Of a stretch of DNA of 64,000 nucleotides, positions 1 through 8,050 are shown piece by piece (the stretch's first letter is position 1; the number at the start of each line of letters is the position of its first letter). The notes below the pieces were generated by a model. The model made no database searches and was not told the DNA's origin. It was given only the letters and a program-made list of their open reading frames with translations. The stretch covers positions 1 through 64,000 of the forward strand of contig JAGAED010000017.1 in the NCBI GenBank assembly GCA_017613275.1, written 5' to 3'. The translations under genes were made by a program, and so were the position numbers. Source of the stretch: Clostridia bacterium. GTDB taxonomy: Bacteria > Bacillota > Clostridia > TANB77 > CAG-508.

Positions 1-2
1 CA

Positions 3-281
3 GCTATTATATATTGTGCGAGTATATGCGCATCATTAGTTATGAGTTTTTCGCCAACAATATACGCCTCTGGAAATAGAACATTTACTTCAACAGACTT
101 TTTATTGGTTCTTGTAAATGGATTATTATGGGCACAAGTATTTAATAATTTGGCGGAAAAAAAAGACAAGAATTGGAAATCGTTTATAGGAATTAAAATA
201 TTTTTTATAATTATTGTTATTAGTTCCATTTTCTGTTATGTGAATTTATATAAGAATGGGATTAGCAATATAATATATTAA
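3..281 (+). CDS. C-terminal part of a polytopic membrane protein (truncated by window edge)
   Basis: The reading frame is open from base 3 and ends at the TAA at 279-281, so only the last ~92 residues are visible. They contain the motif SPTIYASGNRTF followed by two hydrophobic segments with a short lysine-rich loop between them. This is typical of the C-terminal end of large multi-pass membrane proteins, and the SPxxxxSGxR pattern recalls surface-polysaccharide or glucosyltransferase-type membrane proteins; that resemblance is an inference. The internal ATG at 42 has no convincing ribosome binding site, so I treat the gene as entering from the left. The substrate cannot be stated. Confidence 0.55.
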   Translation, partial: AIIYCASICASLVMSFSPTIYASGNRTFTSTDFLLVLVNGLLWAQVFNNLAEKKDKNWKSFIGIKIFFIIIVISSIFCYVNLYKNGISNIIY

Positions 282-316
282 TTTAAAAAAATTTTTTCAA
301 AAAATCCTGAAAAGTG

Positions 317-345
317 TTGACTTTTTGGGATTTTTTTTGTATAAT
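317..345 (+). promoter_or_regulatory. sigma-A promoter of rpsB-tsf
   Basis: TTGACT at 317-322 and TATAAT at 340-345 are separated by 17 bp, a near-consensus vegetative promoter. It gives an rpsB leader of about 130 nt. Confidence 0.85.
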
Positions 346-349
346 CTTA

Positions 350-376
350 TTGTTGCAAATTTTGGTTAAGCAACAA
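350..376 (+). promoter_or_regulatory. hairpin in the rpsB leader
   Basis: TTGTTGC (350-356) and GCAACAA (370-376) form a 7-bp stem followed by a T-rich stretch, at the very start of the rpsB transcript. It could be an early attenuator or part of an S2-binding leader, since ribosomal protein S2 operons are commonly autoregulated. The regulatory role is inferred. Confidence 0.4.
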
Positions 377-485
377 TTTTTATTACACATGTAAGTCTAG
401 TTTGAGATTGGTGCTTTTTGAAAAAAGTAGTCTTAAATGTTTTAACGATTTACAGAGGTAAAAACAAAATAAGGAGGAATAAAAA

Positions 486-1253
486 ATGGCAGTAGTTGCA
501 ATGAAACAATTACTAGAAGCTGGTGTTCATTTTGGACATCAAACTAGAAGATGGGATCCAAAGATGGCTGAATATATTTTCCAAGCTAGAAATGGTATCC
601 ATATCATCGATTTACAAAAAACATCTAAAAAATTAGATGAAGCTTATGATTTCATCAAATCACAAGCAGAAGAAGGAAAGAAAGTTCTATTTGTAGGAAC
701 TAAAAAACAAGCACAAGAATGCATGAAAGAAGCAGCAATCAAGTGCGGAATGTATTACATCGACCAAAGATGGTTAGGTGGAATGCTAACAAACTTTGGA
801 ACAATCCAAAAAAGAATTCAAAGATTAAAAGACTTAGAAACAATGCAAGAAGATGGTACATTTGATGTATTACCTAAAAAAGAAGTTATTCTATTAAAGA
901 AAGAAATGGACAAACTTGAGAAAAACTTAGGTGGAATCAAAGAAATGACAGAACTACCAGGAGTTATATTCTTAGTAGATCCTAAAAAAGAAAGAATAGC
1001 AATATTAGAAGCTAGAAAATTAAACATACCAGTTGTAGGTTTAGTAGATACAAACTGCAATCCAGAAGATGTAGATTACTGCATACCTGGAAATGATGAC
1101 GCAATCCGTGCAGTAAAATTAATAGCAGACGCTATGGCAGACGCTGTAATTGAAGGAAATCAAGGTGAAAGCTTTGAAAAAACTCAAGAACAAGACGTTG
1201 AAGAAGAAATCGAAAGCATGGAACAAGTTGTAGCAGCAGCTGAAGAAGAATAA
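486..1253 (+). CDS. rpsB: 30S ribosomal protein S2
   Basis: This 255-residue protein is a complete S2, assembling late onto the 30S head and needed for S1 docking and mRNA binding. The N-terminus ([22 protein letters not shown]), the [10 protein letters not shown] segment and the [20 protein letters not shown] segment are textbook S2 signatures. AAGGAGG at 471-477 places the start at 486. The C-terminus is an acidic tail ([17 protein letters not shown]), common in clostridial S2. It is the first gene of an rpsB-tsf unit driven by the promoter at 317-345; only a 66-bp hairpin-bearing gap separates it from tsf. Confidence 0.97.
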   Translation: MAVVAMKQLLEAGVHFGHQTRRWDPKMAEYIFQARNGIHIIDLQKTSKKLDEAYDFIKSQAEEGKKVLFVGTKKQAQECMKEAAIKCGMYYIDQRWLGGMLTNFGTIQKRIQRLKDLETMQEDGTFDVLPKKEVILLKKEMDKLEKNLGGIKEMTELPGVIFLVDPKKERIAILEARKLNIPVVGLVDTNCNPEDVDYCIPGNDDAIRAVKLIADAMADAVIEGNQGESFEKTQEQDVEEEIESMEQVVAAAEEE

Positions 1254-1260
1254 TAATAAA

Positions 1261-1296
1261 ATAATCGTCGGCAGAAAAAATTTTGGCGGCGATTAT
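1261..1296 (+). other. intercistronic hairpin between rpsB and tsf
   Basis: ATAATCG (1261-1267) pairs with CGATTAT (1290-1296) around a 22-nt loop, with no following T-run. It may act as a processing or mRNA-stability element that sets the S2:EF-Ts ratio. Function is inferred. Confidence 0.4.
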
Positions 1297-1319
1297 TTAA
1301 AATAAGGGAGGATTTTATT

Positions 1320-2198
1320 ATGGTAAGTGCAAGCTTAGTAAAAGAATTAAGAGAAAAAACAGGTGCAGGAATGATGGACTGCAAAAAAGTTTTAACAGAA
1401 ACAGATGGAGACATGGAAAAAGCTATTGACCTTTTAAGAGAAAGAGGAATAGCAAAAGCTGCTAAAAAATCAGGAAGAGTTGCAGCAGAAGGATTAGTTG
1501 AAGGATACATTTCAGCTGACGGAAAAACTGGTGCAATAGTAGAAGTAAACTCAGAAACAGACTTCGTTGCTAAAAACGAAGAATTCAAAACATTCGTAGC
1601 AGACGTTGCAAGACAAGTTGTTGAAAAAAATCCTGCAACAGTAGAAGAATTATTAGCACAAGAATCAATTGCAGTAGCTGGTAAAACAGTTAACGAAGTT
1701 TTAATAGAAAAAATAGCAACAATAGGTGAAAACCTAAACATTAGAAGATTTGCTAGATTCGAAGCTGAAGGATTAGTTGAAAAATACATCCATGGTGATG
1801 GAAAAATAGCAGTTCTAGTTAACATGAAAAAAGGAACATCAGAAGTTGCAAAAGATTTATGTATGCAAATAGCAGCAGCTAGAGCAGAATTTGTAACAAG
1901 AGATCAAGTACCAAGCGACAGAGTTGAAAAAGAAAAAGAAATCTTAAAAGCTCAAACAATGAACGAAGGTAAACCAGAAGCTATAGCAGAAAGAATAGTA
2001 GAAGGAAGAATAAACAAATTCTACGGAGAAATCTGCTTAGTAGAGCAAGAATTCGTTAAAAATCCAGACATCAAAGTTGAACAACTATTAAAAGAAAAAG
2101 ATGCAGAAGTTGTTGAATTTGCAAGATTCGAAAAAGGTGAAGGAATCGAGAAAAAAGAAGAAAACTTTGCTGAAGAAGTAATGAATCAATTAAAATAA
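1320..2198 (+). CDS. tsf: translation elongation factor Ts
   Basis: EF-Ts (292 residues) is the guanine-nucleotide exchange factor for EF-Tu. The N-terminal UBA-like domain (LVKELREKTGAGMMDCKKVL) and the core TDFVAKNEEF motif, which contacts EF-Tu, are intact; a second dimerisation half follows (FVKNPDIKVEQLL). AGGGAGG lies 8 bp before the ATG at 1320. It is co-transcribed with rpsB and followed by a strong terminator at 2206-2242. In most Firmicutes pyrH follows; here it does not. Confidence 0.97.
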   Translation: MVSASLVKELREKTGAGMMDCKKVLTETDGDMEKAIDLLRERGIAKAAKKSGRVAAEGLVEGYISADGKTGAIVEVNSETDFVAKNEEFKTFVADVARQVVEKNPATVEELLAQESIAVAGKTVNEVLIEKIATIGENLNIRRFARFEAEGLVEKYIHGDGKIAVLVNMKKGTSEVAKDLCMQIAAARAEFVTRDQVPSDRVEKEKEILKAQTMNEGKPEAIAERIVEGRINKFYGEICLVEQEFVKNPDIKVEQLLKEKDAEVVEFARFEKGEGIEKKEENFAEEVMNQLK

Positions 2199-2205
2199 AT
2201 AAAAA

Positions 2206-2242
2206 ATAAAAAAAATGGTAGTAAACCCTACCATTTTTTTTA
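2206..2242 (+). terminator. rho-independent terminator after tsf
   Basis: AATGGTAG (2214-2221) pairs with CTACCATT (2228-2235) around a 6-nt loop, followed by a run of T; flanking A/T tracts extend the stem. Confidence 0.85.
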
Positions 2243-2300
2243 CTTTTGTGATACAATGGCAAAGAATACAAATTTTTAATGTAAAAAAGGAGAGAAAAAT

Positions 2301-2849
2301 ATGGATTTTACAAGTGTAAAAGATAGAATGGAAAAAACAATTATCGTATTTTCAGAGAAATTATCAGAGGTTAGAGCAGGTAGAGCAAACCCTGCAATTT
2401 TAAATAAGGTTAAAATAGATTATTATGGAACACCAACACCAATCAACCAAGTTGCAGGTGTATCAGTTCCAGAGGCTAGATTAATAGTAATCCAACCATG
2501 GGATGCAAGTGTGCTAAAAGAAATTGAAAAAGCAATTTTGGCTTCTGATATTGGAATTAATCCAAATAATGATGGAAAAGTAATAAGACTAGCTTTCCCT
2601 GAATTAAATGAAGAGAGAAGAAAAGAATTAGTTAAAGATATTAAAAAAATGGCAGAAGACGCAAAAGTAGCTGTTAGAGGTGTTAGAAGAGACGGCTTAG
2701 ATGAAGCTAAAGCTAAACAAAAAAATAGCGAAATAACAGAAGATGAATTAAAAGCTGCTGAAACTGAAATTCAAAAAATTACTGACAAATATGTAGAAGA
2801 AATTGACCAAATTCTTGCAAATAAAGAAAAAGAAGTAATGTCTATATAA
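2301..2849 (+). CDS. frr: ribosome recycling factor
   Basis: RRF (182 residues) splits post-termination ribosomes together with EF-G. The sequence is full length and carries the family signatures VRAGRANPAIL, YYGTPTPINQVA, IQPWD and the C-terminal KDIKKMAEDAKVAVRGVRRD helix. Start 2301 has GGAGAG at normal spacing. It opens a run of closely packed genes, frr-ispA-uppS-cdsA. The usual neighbour pyrH is missing between tsf and frr. Confidence 0.97.
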   Translation: MDFTSVKDRMEKTIIVFSEKLSEVRAGRANPAILNKVKIDYYGTPTPINQVAGVSVPEARLIVIQPWDASVLKEIEKAILASDIGINPNNDGKVIRLAFPELNEERRKELVKDIKKMAEDAKVAVRGVRRDGLDEAKAKQKNSEITEDELKAAETEIQKITDKYVEEIDQILANKEKEVMSI

Positions 2850-2861
2850 GGAAGAGTAGAA

Positions 2862-3746
2862 ATGGATTTTAAAGAAAGCTTAAAAGATTATCAAAATATT
2901 GTAAATAGTCAATTACAGAAATATGTAAGAAAAGAAGAATGCCCAGAGAATGTTTTAAATGATTCTATGGAATATAGTTTGATGGCAGGTGGAAAAAGAC
3001 TAAGACCAATTTTAGCATTAGCAACTTATAAATTATTCAAAAATGATTACGAAAAGGTTATGCCTTATGCAGTTGCACTAGAAATGGTACACAATTTTTC
3101 TTTAATTCATGATGATTTGCCTGGCATTGATAATGATGATTTCAGGCATGGAAAGCCAACTAACCATAAGAAGTTTAATGAGGCAACAGCAATTCTAGCT
3201 GGTGATGGGCTTTTAAATGGTGCATTTATAGTTATAAGTGAAGATTTAAAAAATAGCGATTCACAAGATTTACCAAACAAATTACAAGTTTTCAATGAAT
3301 TTACAAATGCAATTGACAGAATGATTGCAGGAGAATATGTTGATACTGAATATGAAGGGAAAACAATTACAAATGAATTGCTTGAATATATTCACAAAAA
3401 CAAAACAGGTGCATTTTTAAAATATTCTGTAAGAATGGGAGCAATCCTTGCTGATGCGAGTGAAACGGAAATAGAAAATCTTACAAAATATGCAGAAAAT
3501 ATAGGCTTAGCTTTCCAAATAAAAGATGATATATTATCAGAAGAAGGCGATGAAGCTGTTTTAGGAAAGCCTGTTGGAAATGACAAGGAAATGGGCAAAT
3601 GCACTTATGTTTCTAAATATGGTTTGCAAGGTGCGAAAGATATTTTAGATAAGATAACAAACGAAGCAATTGAAATAGTAAAAGAATTTGATAATAGTGA
3701 GTTTTTACAAGAACTTGCACTATATATAAAAAATCGAAATAAATAG
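2862..3746 (+). CDS. ispA: polyprenyl synthetase, FPP/GPP synthase type
   Basis: This is a trans-isoprenyl diphosphate synthase of 294 residues, expected to condense IPP with DMAPP/GPP to farnesyl diphosphate, the primer used by the next gene, uppS. The first Asp-rich motif (HDDLPGIDNDD, with RHGKPTNH after it) is intact. The second motif reads DDILS where DDxxD is normal, within FQIKDDILSEEGDEAVLGKP, so the last aspartate is replaced by serine. The rest of the fold looks complete, so I expect an active enzyme. It lies 12 bp after frr and 11 bp before uppS and occupies the position where other genomes carry no prenyl synthase. Confidence 0.9.
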   Translation: MDFKESLKDYQNIVNSQLQKYVRKEECPENVLNDSMEYSLMAGGKRLRPILALATYKLFKNDYEKVMPYAVALEMVHNFSLIHDDLPGIDNDDFRHGKPTNHKKFNEATAILAGDGLLNGAFIVISEDLKNSDSQDLPNKLQVFNEFTNAIDRMIAGEYVDTEYEGKTITNELLEYIHKNKTGAFLKYSVRMGAILADASETEIENLTKYAENIGLAFQIKDDILSEEGDEAVLGKPVGNDKEMGKCTYVSKYGLQGAKDILDKITNEAIEIVKEFDNSEFLQELALYIKNRNK

Positions 3747-3757
3747 GGAGAAGAAAA

Positions 3758-4468
3758 ATGATAGATAAAGAAAATATGCCCAGACACATAGCGATAATAA
3801 TGGATGGAAATAGAAGATGGGCAAAGGCTAAAGGTAAACCAGCTAATTTTGGACACAAGGAAGGTGCAAAAACCCTAGAAAAAATAGTAAGATACGCAAA
3901 TAAAATAGGATTAGAGTATATTACAGTTTATGCGTTTTCAACTGAAAACTGGAAGAGAGCAGAAGAAGAAGTAAAAGCATTAATGTTCTTGTTCCAAAGT
4001 TATTTGAATGACTATGCCAAAAGAGCAGATAGTGAAAACATAAAAGTACAGTTTTTAGGAGATAGAGAAGCTCTTTCTAAACAAATGCAAAAAAGTATGA
4101 AAGACTGTATAGAAAAAACAAAAAACAATACAGGTGTCATTTTTAACATAGCAATAAATTATGGTGGAAGAGACGAGTTAATTCATGCAATCAAAAAGGT
4201 TGCAACACAGGTAAAAGATGGCAGTTTACAAATAGAAGATATAAATGAGAAAACAGTATCTCAAAATTTATATACACAAGATATGCCAGACCCAGATTTG
4301 CTAATAAGAACAAGTGGAGAAATGCGTTTAAGCAATTTCTTATTATGGCAAGTGGCATATTCTGAATTTTTATTTGTAGACAAAAATTGGCCAGACTTTT
4401 CAGAAGAAGATTTAGATAATGCGATTGAAGTATATCAACATAGAACAAGAAAATTCGGAGCTAATTAA
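3758..4468 (+). CDS. uppS: isoprenyl transferase, undecaprenyl diphosphate synthase
   Basis: This 236-residue cis-prenyltransferase makes the C55 lipid carrier for peptidoglycan and other envelope polymers. Visible motifs are the catalytic MDGNRRWAK, the FSTENWKR helix and the C-terminal LIRTSGEMRLSNFLLWQ diphosphate-binding motif. GGGAG precedes the ATG at 3758. The order ispA-uppS puts primer synthesis and elongation in one transcript. Confidence 0.96.
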   Translation: MIDKENMPRHIAIIMDGNRRWAKAKGKPANFGHKEGAKTLEKIVRYANKIGLEYITVYAFSTENWKRAEEEVKALMFLFQSYLNDYAKRADSENIKVQFLGDREALSKQMQKSMKDCIEKTKNNTGVIFNIAINYGGRDELIHAIKKVATQVKDGSLQIEDINEKTVSQNLYTQDMPDPDLLIRTSGEMRLSNFLLWQVAYSEFLFVDKNWPDFSEEDLDNAIEVYQHRTRKFGAN

Positions 4469-4493
4469 TTTTGTGTTTAAGGAGAGAATTTGA

Positions 4494-5297
4494 ATGGATA
4501 AAAATAGACTATTATCAGCACTAATACTATTTCCAATAGTAATATTCATATTTTGGATTGGAAATAAATATATAGGAGATGTATTGTTTGCGTTTGTGGC
4601 ATTTTTAAGTATAGATGAATATTTTAATGCAATATCAAAAGTATCAAATCCAGTAAGATGGATAGGATATCTAAGCTGCTTGAGTATTGCATTTATACAT
4701 TTAATACCAGAAGGATATATAACAACATATGCAATATTAGCATTACCAATAATTTTGATAATACTATTCGCACAAGTTGTTGCAACAGAAATGAAAACAT
4801 CATTTAAAGATATAGCATATACATTTTTAGGAATATTTTATGTAGTATTCTTTACAATGTTCCTAGCTCTAATATTTGGAATGGAAAAAGGAAGAGTATT
4901 GATTTGGTACGCATTACTTTCAGCTTGGGGTAGCGATGTATTTGCATATTTGATAGGAAAATACTTTGGAAAACACAAATTTAGCAAAGTAAGCCCTAAA
5001 AAATCAATAGAAGGCTGTATAGCAGGTGTATTAGGAGCAGTAGGATTATTATTAGCATTTACATACTTTGCAAATACATATTGGGGATTAAGCGTAAACT
5101 ATGGTTATGTAGCACTAATAGGAGTTGCATTAAGCCTACTAGGTCAAATTGGAGATTTTGCTGCATCATCAATAAAAAGATATGTTGACATTAAAGACTA
5201 CAGCAACCTAATACCAGGTCATGGAGGAATGCTAGACAGAATAGATAGTTTAATATTCTTAGCACCATTTGCATATGTATTAGTAAGCTTAATTTAA
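4494..5297 (+). CDS. cdsA: phosphatidate cytidylyltransferase
   Basis: CdsA (267 residues, about seven membrane segments) makes CDP-diacylglycerol from phosphatidate and CTP, the branch point of phospholipid synthesis. The C-terminal signature is clear: SPKKSIEGCIAGVLG, then GQIGDFAASSIKRYVDIKDY and PGHGGMLDRIDS. It follows uppS by 25 bp. In most relatives dxr comes next; here a 185-bp gap containing a large palindromic repeat precedes rseP. Confidence 0.95.
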   Translation: MDKNRLLSALILFPIVIFIFWIGNKYIGDVLFAFVAFLSIDEYFNAISKVSNPVRWIGYLSCLSIAFIHLIPEGYITTYAILALPIILIILFAQVVATEMKTSFKDIAYTFLGIFYVVFFTMFLALIFGMEKGRVLIWYALLSAWGSDVFAYLIGKYFGKHKFSKVSPKKSIEGCIAGVLGAVGLLLAFTYFANTYWGLSVNYGYVALIGVALSLLGQIGDFAASSIKRYVDIKDYSNLIPGHGGMLDRIDSLIFLAPFAYVLVSLI

Positions 5298-5315
5298 TAA
5301 GCAGTGACAATATGT

Positions 5316-5440
5316 AAAAGATTATCATTTTCAAGCAACAGTCGTGGGGACCGACAAATTAGAAATCCTTATCAAAATTATTAAAATTTTGATTTAGGAT
5401 TTCTTATGTAGTTGGGAGTTGCGGAAAATGATAATCTTTT
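5316..5440. repeat. palindromic element, GGTCCCC family, copy 1
   Basis: Perfect 17-bp arms (5316-5332 and 5424-5440) enclose a second hairpin: AGAAATCC (5361-5368) pairs with the GGATTTCT ending at 5404, and A/T-rich pairing runs inward from it. The interior carries GTGGGGACCG, the reverse complement of the CGGTCCCCAC core found in the copies near 10.99 and 28.74 kb, so this copy is in the opposite orientation. It fills the cdsA-rseP gap where dxr is normally found. Confidence 0.7.
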
Positions 5441-5482
5441 AATAAGTAACAATATTTAAAAAAGCAAAAGGAGGAAAAATAA

Positions 5483-6238
5483 ATGACCTTTATAATATCG
5501 GCGCTAAAAATAATAGTGCTACTAGGCTTTCTAGTATTCATACATGAAGGTGGACACTTTTTAGTAGCCAAACTATGCAAAGTAAAAGTAAACGAATTTG
5601 CAATAGGATTTGGCCCTAAAATATGGAAAAAACAAGGAAAAGAAACCCAATATACGTTAAGGTTAATACCTTTAGGTGGATTCGTAAATATGGAAGGCGA
5701 AAGCGAAGAATCTGAAGAAGAAGGATCATTTACCAAAGCCAGTATACCAAAAAGGTTGGCAATAGTATTTGCTGGTCCAATAGTAAATATAATATTTGCA
5801 ATAGTAGTATTCTTCATATTAGCAATAATATTTGGAATGAATTCAACTGGAGATTTTGGCGCATCAATACAATTTGCCTTTGAAAGAACTGGAAACTTTT
5901 TAGGTTCAACATTTGAAGGCTTAGCAAAATTATTTACAGGAAATATTGGTTTAGACCAAATGATGGGACCTGTTGGTATTTCTGAGGTTGTCGCACAAAC
6001 ATCAGGATTATTCGATTTTATAAATATGATGGCAATAATATCACTTTCATTAGGAATAACAAATTTACTTCCAATACCAGCATTAGATGGTGGAAAAATC
6101 TTAATTCTAATAATAGAAGCGATAAGAAGAAAGCCTTTAAGTCAAAAAACAGAAATGACATTACAACTAATTGGTTTTTGCTTTTTAATAGGATTATCAA
6201 TATTAGTAACATATCATGATATAACAAGAATAGGATAA
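5483..6238 (+). CDS. rseP: RIP metalloprotease RseP-like, short form apparently without PDZ domain
   Basis: A site-2-protease family intramembrane zinc protease. HEGGH at residues 21-25 supplies the zinc ligands, the motif FAGPIVNIIFA marks the next transmembrane helix, and LLPIPALDGGKIL supplies the third ligand (LDG). It has only 251 residues where RseP/RasP is usually 330-350 or more. The shortening lies between the AGPxxN helix and GPVGISEVV, where roughly 60 residues replace the usual PDZ domain. AGGAGG precedes the start. Regulated proteolysis of an anti-sigma factor or signal-peptide remnants is the family role. Since substrate gating by PDZ would be absent, it could resemble SpoIVFB in mechanism; its position after cdsA favours RseP. 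Confidence 0.85.
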   Translation: MTFIISALKIIVLLGFLVFIHEGGHFLVAKLCKVKVNEFAIGFGPKIWKKQGKETQYTLRLIPLGGFVNMEGESEESEEEGSFTKASIPKRLAIVFAGPIVNIIFAIVVFFILAIIFGMNSTGDFGASIQFAFERTGNFLGSTFEGLAKLFTGNIGLDQMMGPVGISEVVAQTSGLFDFINMMAIISLSLGITNLLPIPALDGGKILILIIEAIRRKPLSQKTEMTLQLIGFCFLIGLSILVTYHDITRIG

Positions 6239-6267
6239 AAAACTTAAAGAAAAAACTTTAAGTTTTT
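6237..6267 (+). terminator. terminator after rseP
   Basis: AAAACTTAAAG (6239-6249) pairs with CTTTAAGTTTT (6256-6266), followed by T residues. Confidence 0.8.
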
Positions 6268-6341
6268 TTAATTTTCCCTTTTAAAAAATAAAAAAATGGT
6301 ATACAATATAGAAAATTGTCAAAATGAGAGGAGCAAACTTA

Positions 6342-8030
6342 ATGATAAAAAAATGGCAAATATATGAAGCAAACGAGGAAGAAATAGAACAAATATCAGA
6401 AAATTATAAAATAAATAAATTATTAGCAACAATTCTTTCAAACAGAGGAATAAACACCGAGGAAAAAATAGAATTGTTTTTAAATCCAAAAAGAAACGAC
6501 TTTCACAACCCTTACGAAATGCCTGACATGGAAAAAGCAGTAGATAGAATAATAAAAGCAAAAGAGAACAATGAAAAAATAATAATTTATGGCGATTATG
6601 ATGTAGATGGAATAACAAGTATTACAGTATTAAAAAGCTTTCTAAAAGATATTGGAATAGAAGCTGCATATTACATACCAAATAGATTAAATGAAGGTTA
6701 TGGCTTAAACATACCAGCAGTAGAAAAAATTGCACAAGAAGGCTACAATCTAATGATAACAGTAGATTGTGGAATAACATGTATAGAAGAAATAAACAAA
6801 GCAAATGAATTAGGAATGGATGTAATTGTTACAGACCACCATGAAGTTGGAGATGAACTACCAAATGCAGTAGCAGTAGTAGATTGTAAAAGAAAAGACA
6901 ATAAATACAAATGCAGAGATTTAGCGGGAGTTGGAGTTGCATTCAAACTTTCACAAGCATTAGCAATGAAATTAGGAATAGATGAAAAAGAATATCTTAA
7001 ATACCTTGACATTGTGTGTATTGGAACAATTTCAGACATAGTTCCGCTAGTAGATGAAAACAGATTGATTTCAAAATTAGGATTAATGCTTGTAAATCAA
7101 ACTAAAAATATAGGTTTACAGGCTATATTAAAACTTTCAGGTTATAAAAATATAGATTCAACAGCAATATCATTTGGAGTCGCACCAAGACTAAATGCCT
7201 GCGGTAGAATGGGACATGCTGATGAAGCTTTAAAATTATTTTTATCTAAAAACATAAACGAAGTAAATCAAATTGCAAATACCTTAAATGAATATAACAG
7301 AACAAGACAGGAAATAGAAAAAACAATATACGAGTCAGCATTAAAACAAATACAAGAACAAAAACTAAATGAAAATAAAACAATAGTAGTATCTGGCGAA
7401 AACTGGCACCACGGTGTAATTGGAATAGTTTCATCTAAAATAACAGAAATGTTCTTTAAACCAAGCATATTATTATGTTTAGAAAACGGAGAGGCAAAAG
7501 GGTCTGGAAGAAGCATCCCAGGTTTTGACTTACATGAAGCATTGTTAAAATGTCAAAATAGCCTAGAAAGATTTGGCGGACATTCAATGGCTGTAGGTCT
7601 AACATTAAAAGAAGAAAAAATTCCTGAATTTGCTGAAAAGTTGGAAGCAGAGGCGACACAGGCACATATAGAAGAGATAATTCCAATAATAAAAATAGAT
7701 GCAAAAATCAATTTAGAAGAAGTAAATAGACAAATGGTAGAAAGCATAAAAATGCTAGAACCATTTGGAGAAGCAAATAAAATGCCAGTATTTGTATTTA
7801 AAAATCTAAAGATTGACTCAATAAGGGCATTATCAGAGGGAAAACACTTAAAACTAACATTAAAAGATAATAACACAATCGTAAGTGCTATTGGATTTAA
7901 TATGGGAGAATTTGCACAAGAATACAGAATTGGTGATAAAATAGATGTAGTAGGAAATTTGGAAATAAATTCGTTCAATGGTGTAGATAGCATCCAAATC
8001 AATTTAAAGGATATAATGAAATCAATATAA
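6342..8030 (+). CDS. recJ: single-stranded-DNA-specific exonuclease RecJ
   Basis: This 5'-3' ssDNA exonuclease of the DHH superfamily is used in RecF-pathway recombination and mismatch/base-excision repair. Motifs: GDYDVDG (motif I), VDCG, TDHHE (DHH motif), RLNACGRMG, and in DHHA1 WHHGVIGIV, GSGRS and FGGHSMAVG, followed by an OB-like C-terminus. GAGGAG at 6328-6333 is correctly spaced for the ATG at 6342, so the upstream in-frame ATG at 6324, which lies before this SD, is unlikely to be the start. The protein is 562 residues, normal length. It lies 20 bp before the RSH gene, suggesting co-transcription. Confidence 0.95.
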   Translation: MIKKWQIYEANEEEIEQISENYKINKLLATILSNRGINTEEKIELFLNPKRNDFHNPYEMPDMEKAVDRIIKAKENNEKIIIYGDYDVDGITSITVLKSFLKDIGIEAAYYIPNRLNEGYGLNIPAVEKIAQEGYNLMITVDCGITCIEEINKANELGMDVIVTDHHEVGDELPNAVAVVDCKRKDNKYKCRDLAGVGVAFKLSQALAMKLGIDEKEYLKYLDIVCIGTISDIVPLVDENRLISKLGLMLVNQTKNIGLQAILKLSGYKNIDSTAISFGVAPRLNACGRMGHADEALKLFLSKNINEVNQIANTLNEYNRTRQEIEKTIYESALKQIQEQKLNENKTIVVSGENWHHGVIGIVSSKITEMFFKPSILLCLENGEAKGSGRSIPGFDLHEALLKCQNSLERFGGHSMAVGLTLKEEKIPEFAEKLEAEATQAHIEEIIPIIKIDAKINLEEVNRQMVESIKMLEPFGEANKMPVFVFKNLKIDSIRALSEGKHLKLTLKDNNTIVSAIGFNMGEFAQEYRIGDKIDVVGNLEINSFNGVDSIQINLKDIMKSI

Positions 8031-8050
8031 AAAGTCGGGAAGTGAATTTT

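Noticed and set aside
1184-1825. Long minus-strand open frame over rpsB/tsf (213 codons)
   Set aside because: It lies antisense to two certain genes, its translation is low-complexity Ser/Phe/Thr-rich as expected from antisense of A/G-rich codons, and it has no ribosome binding site.
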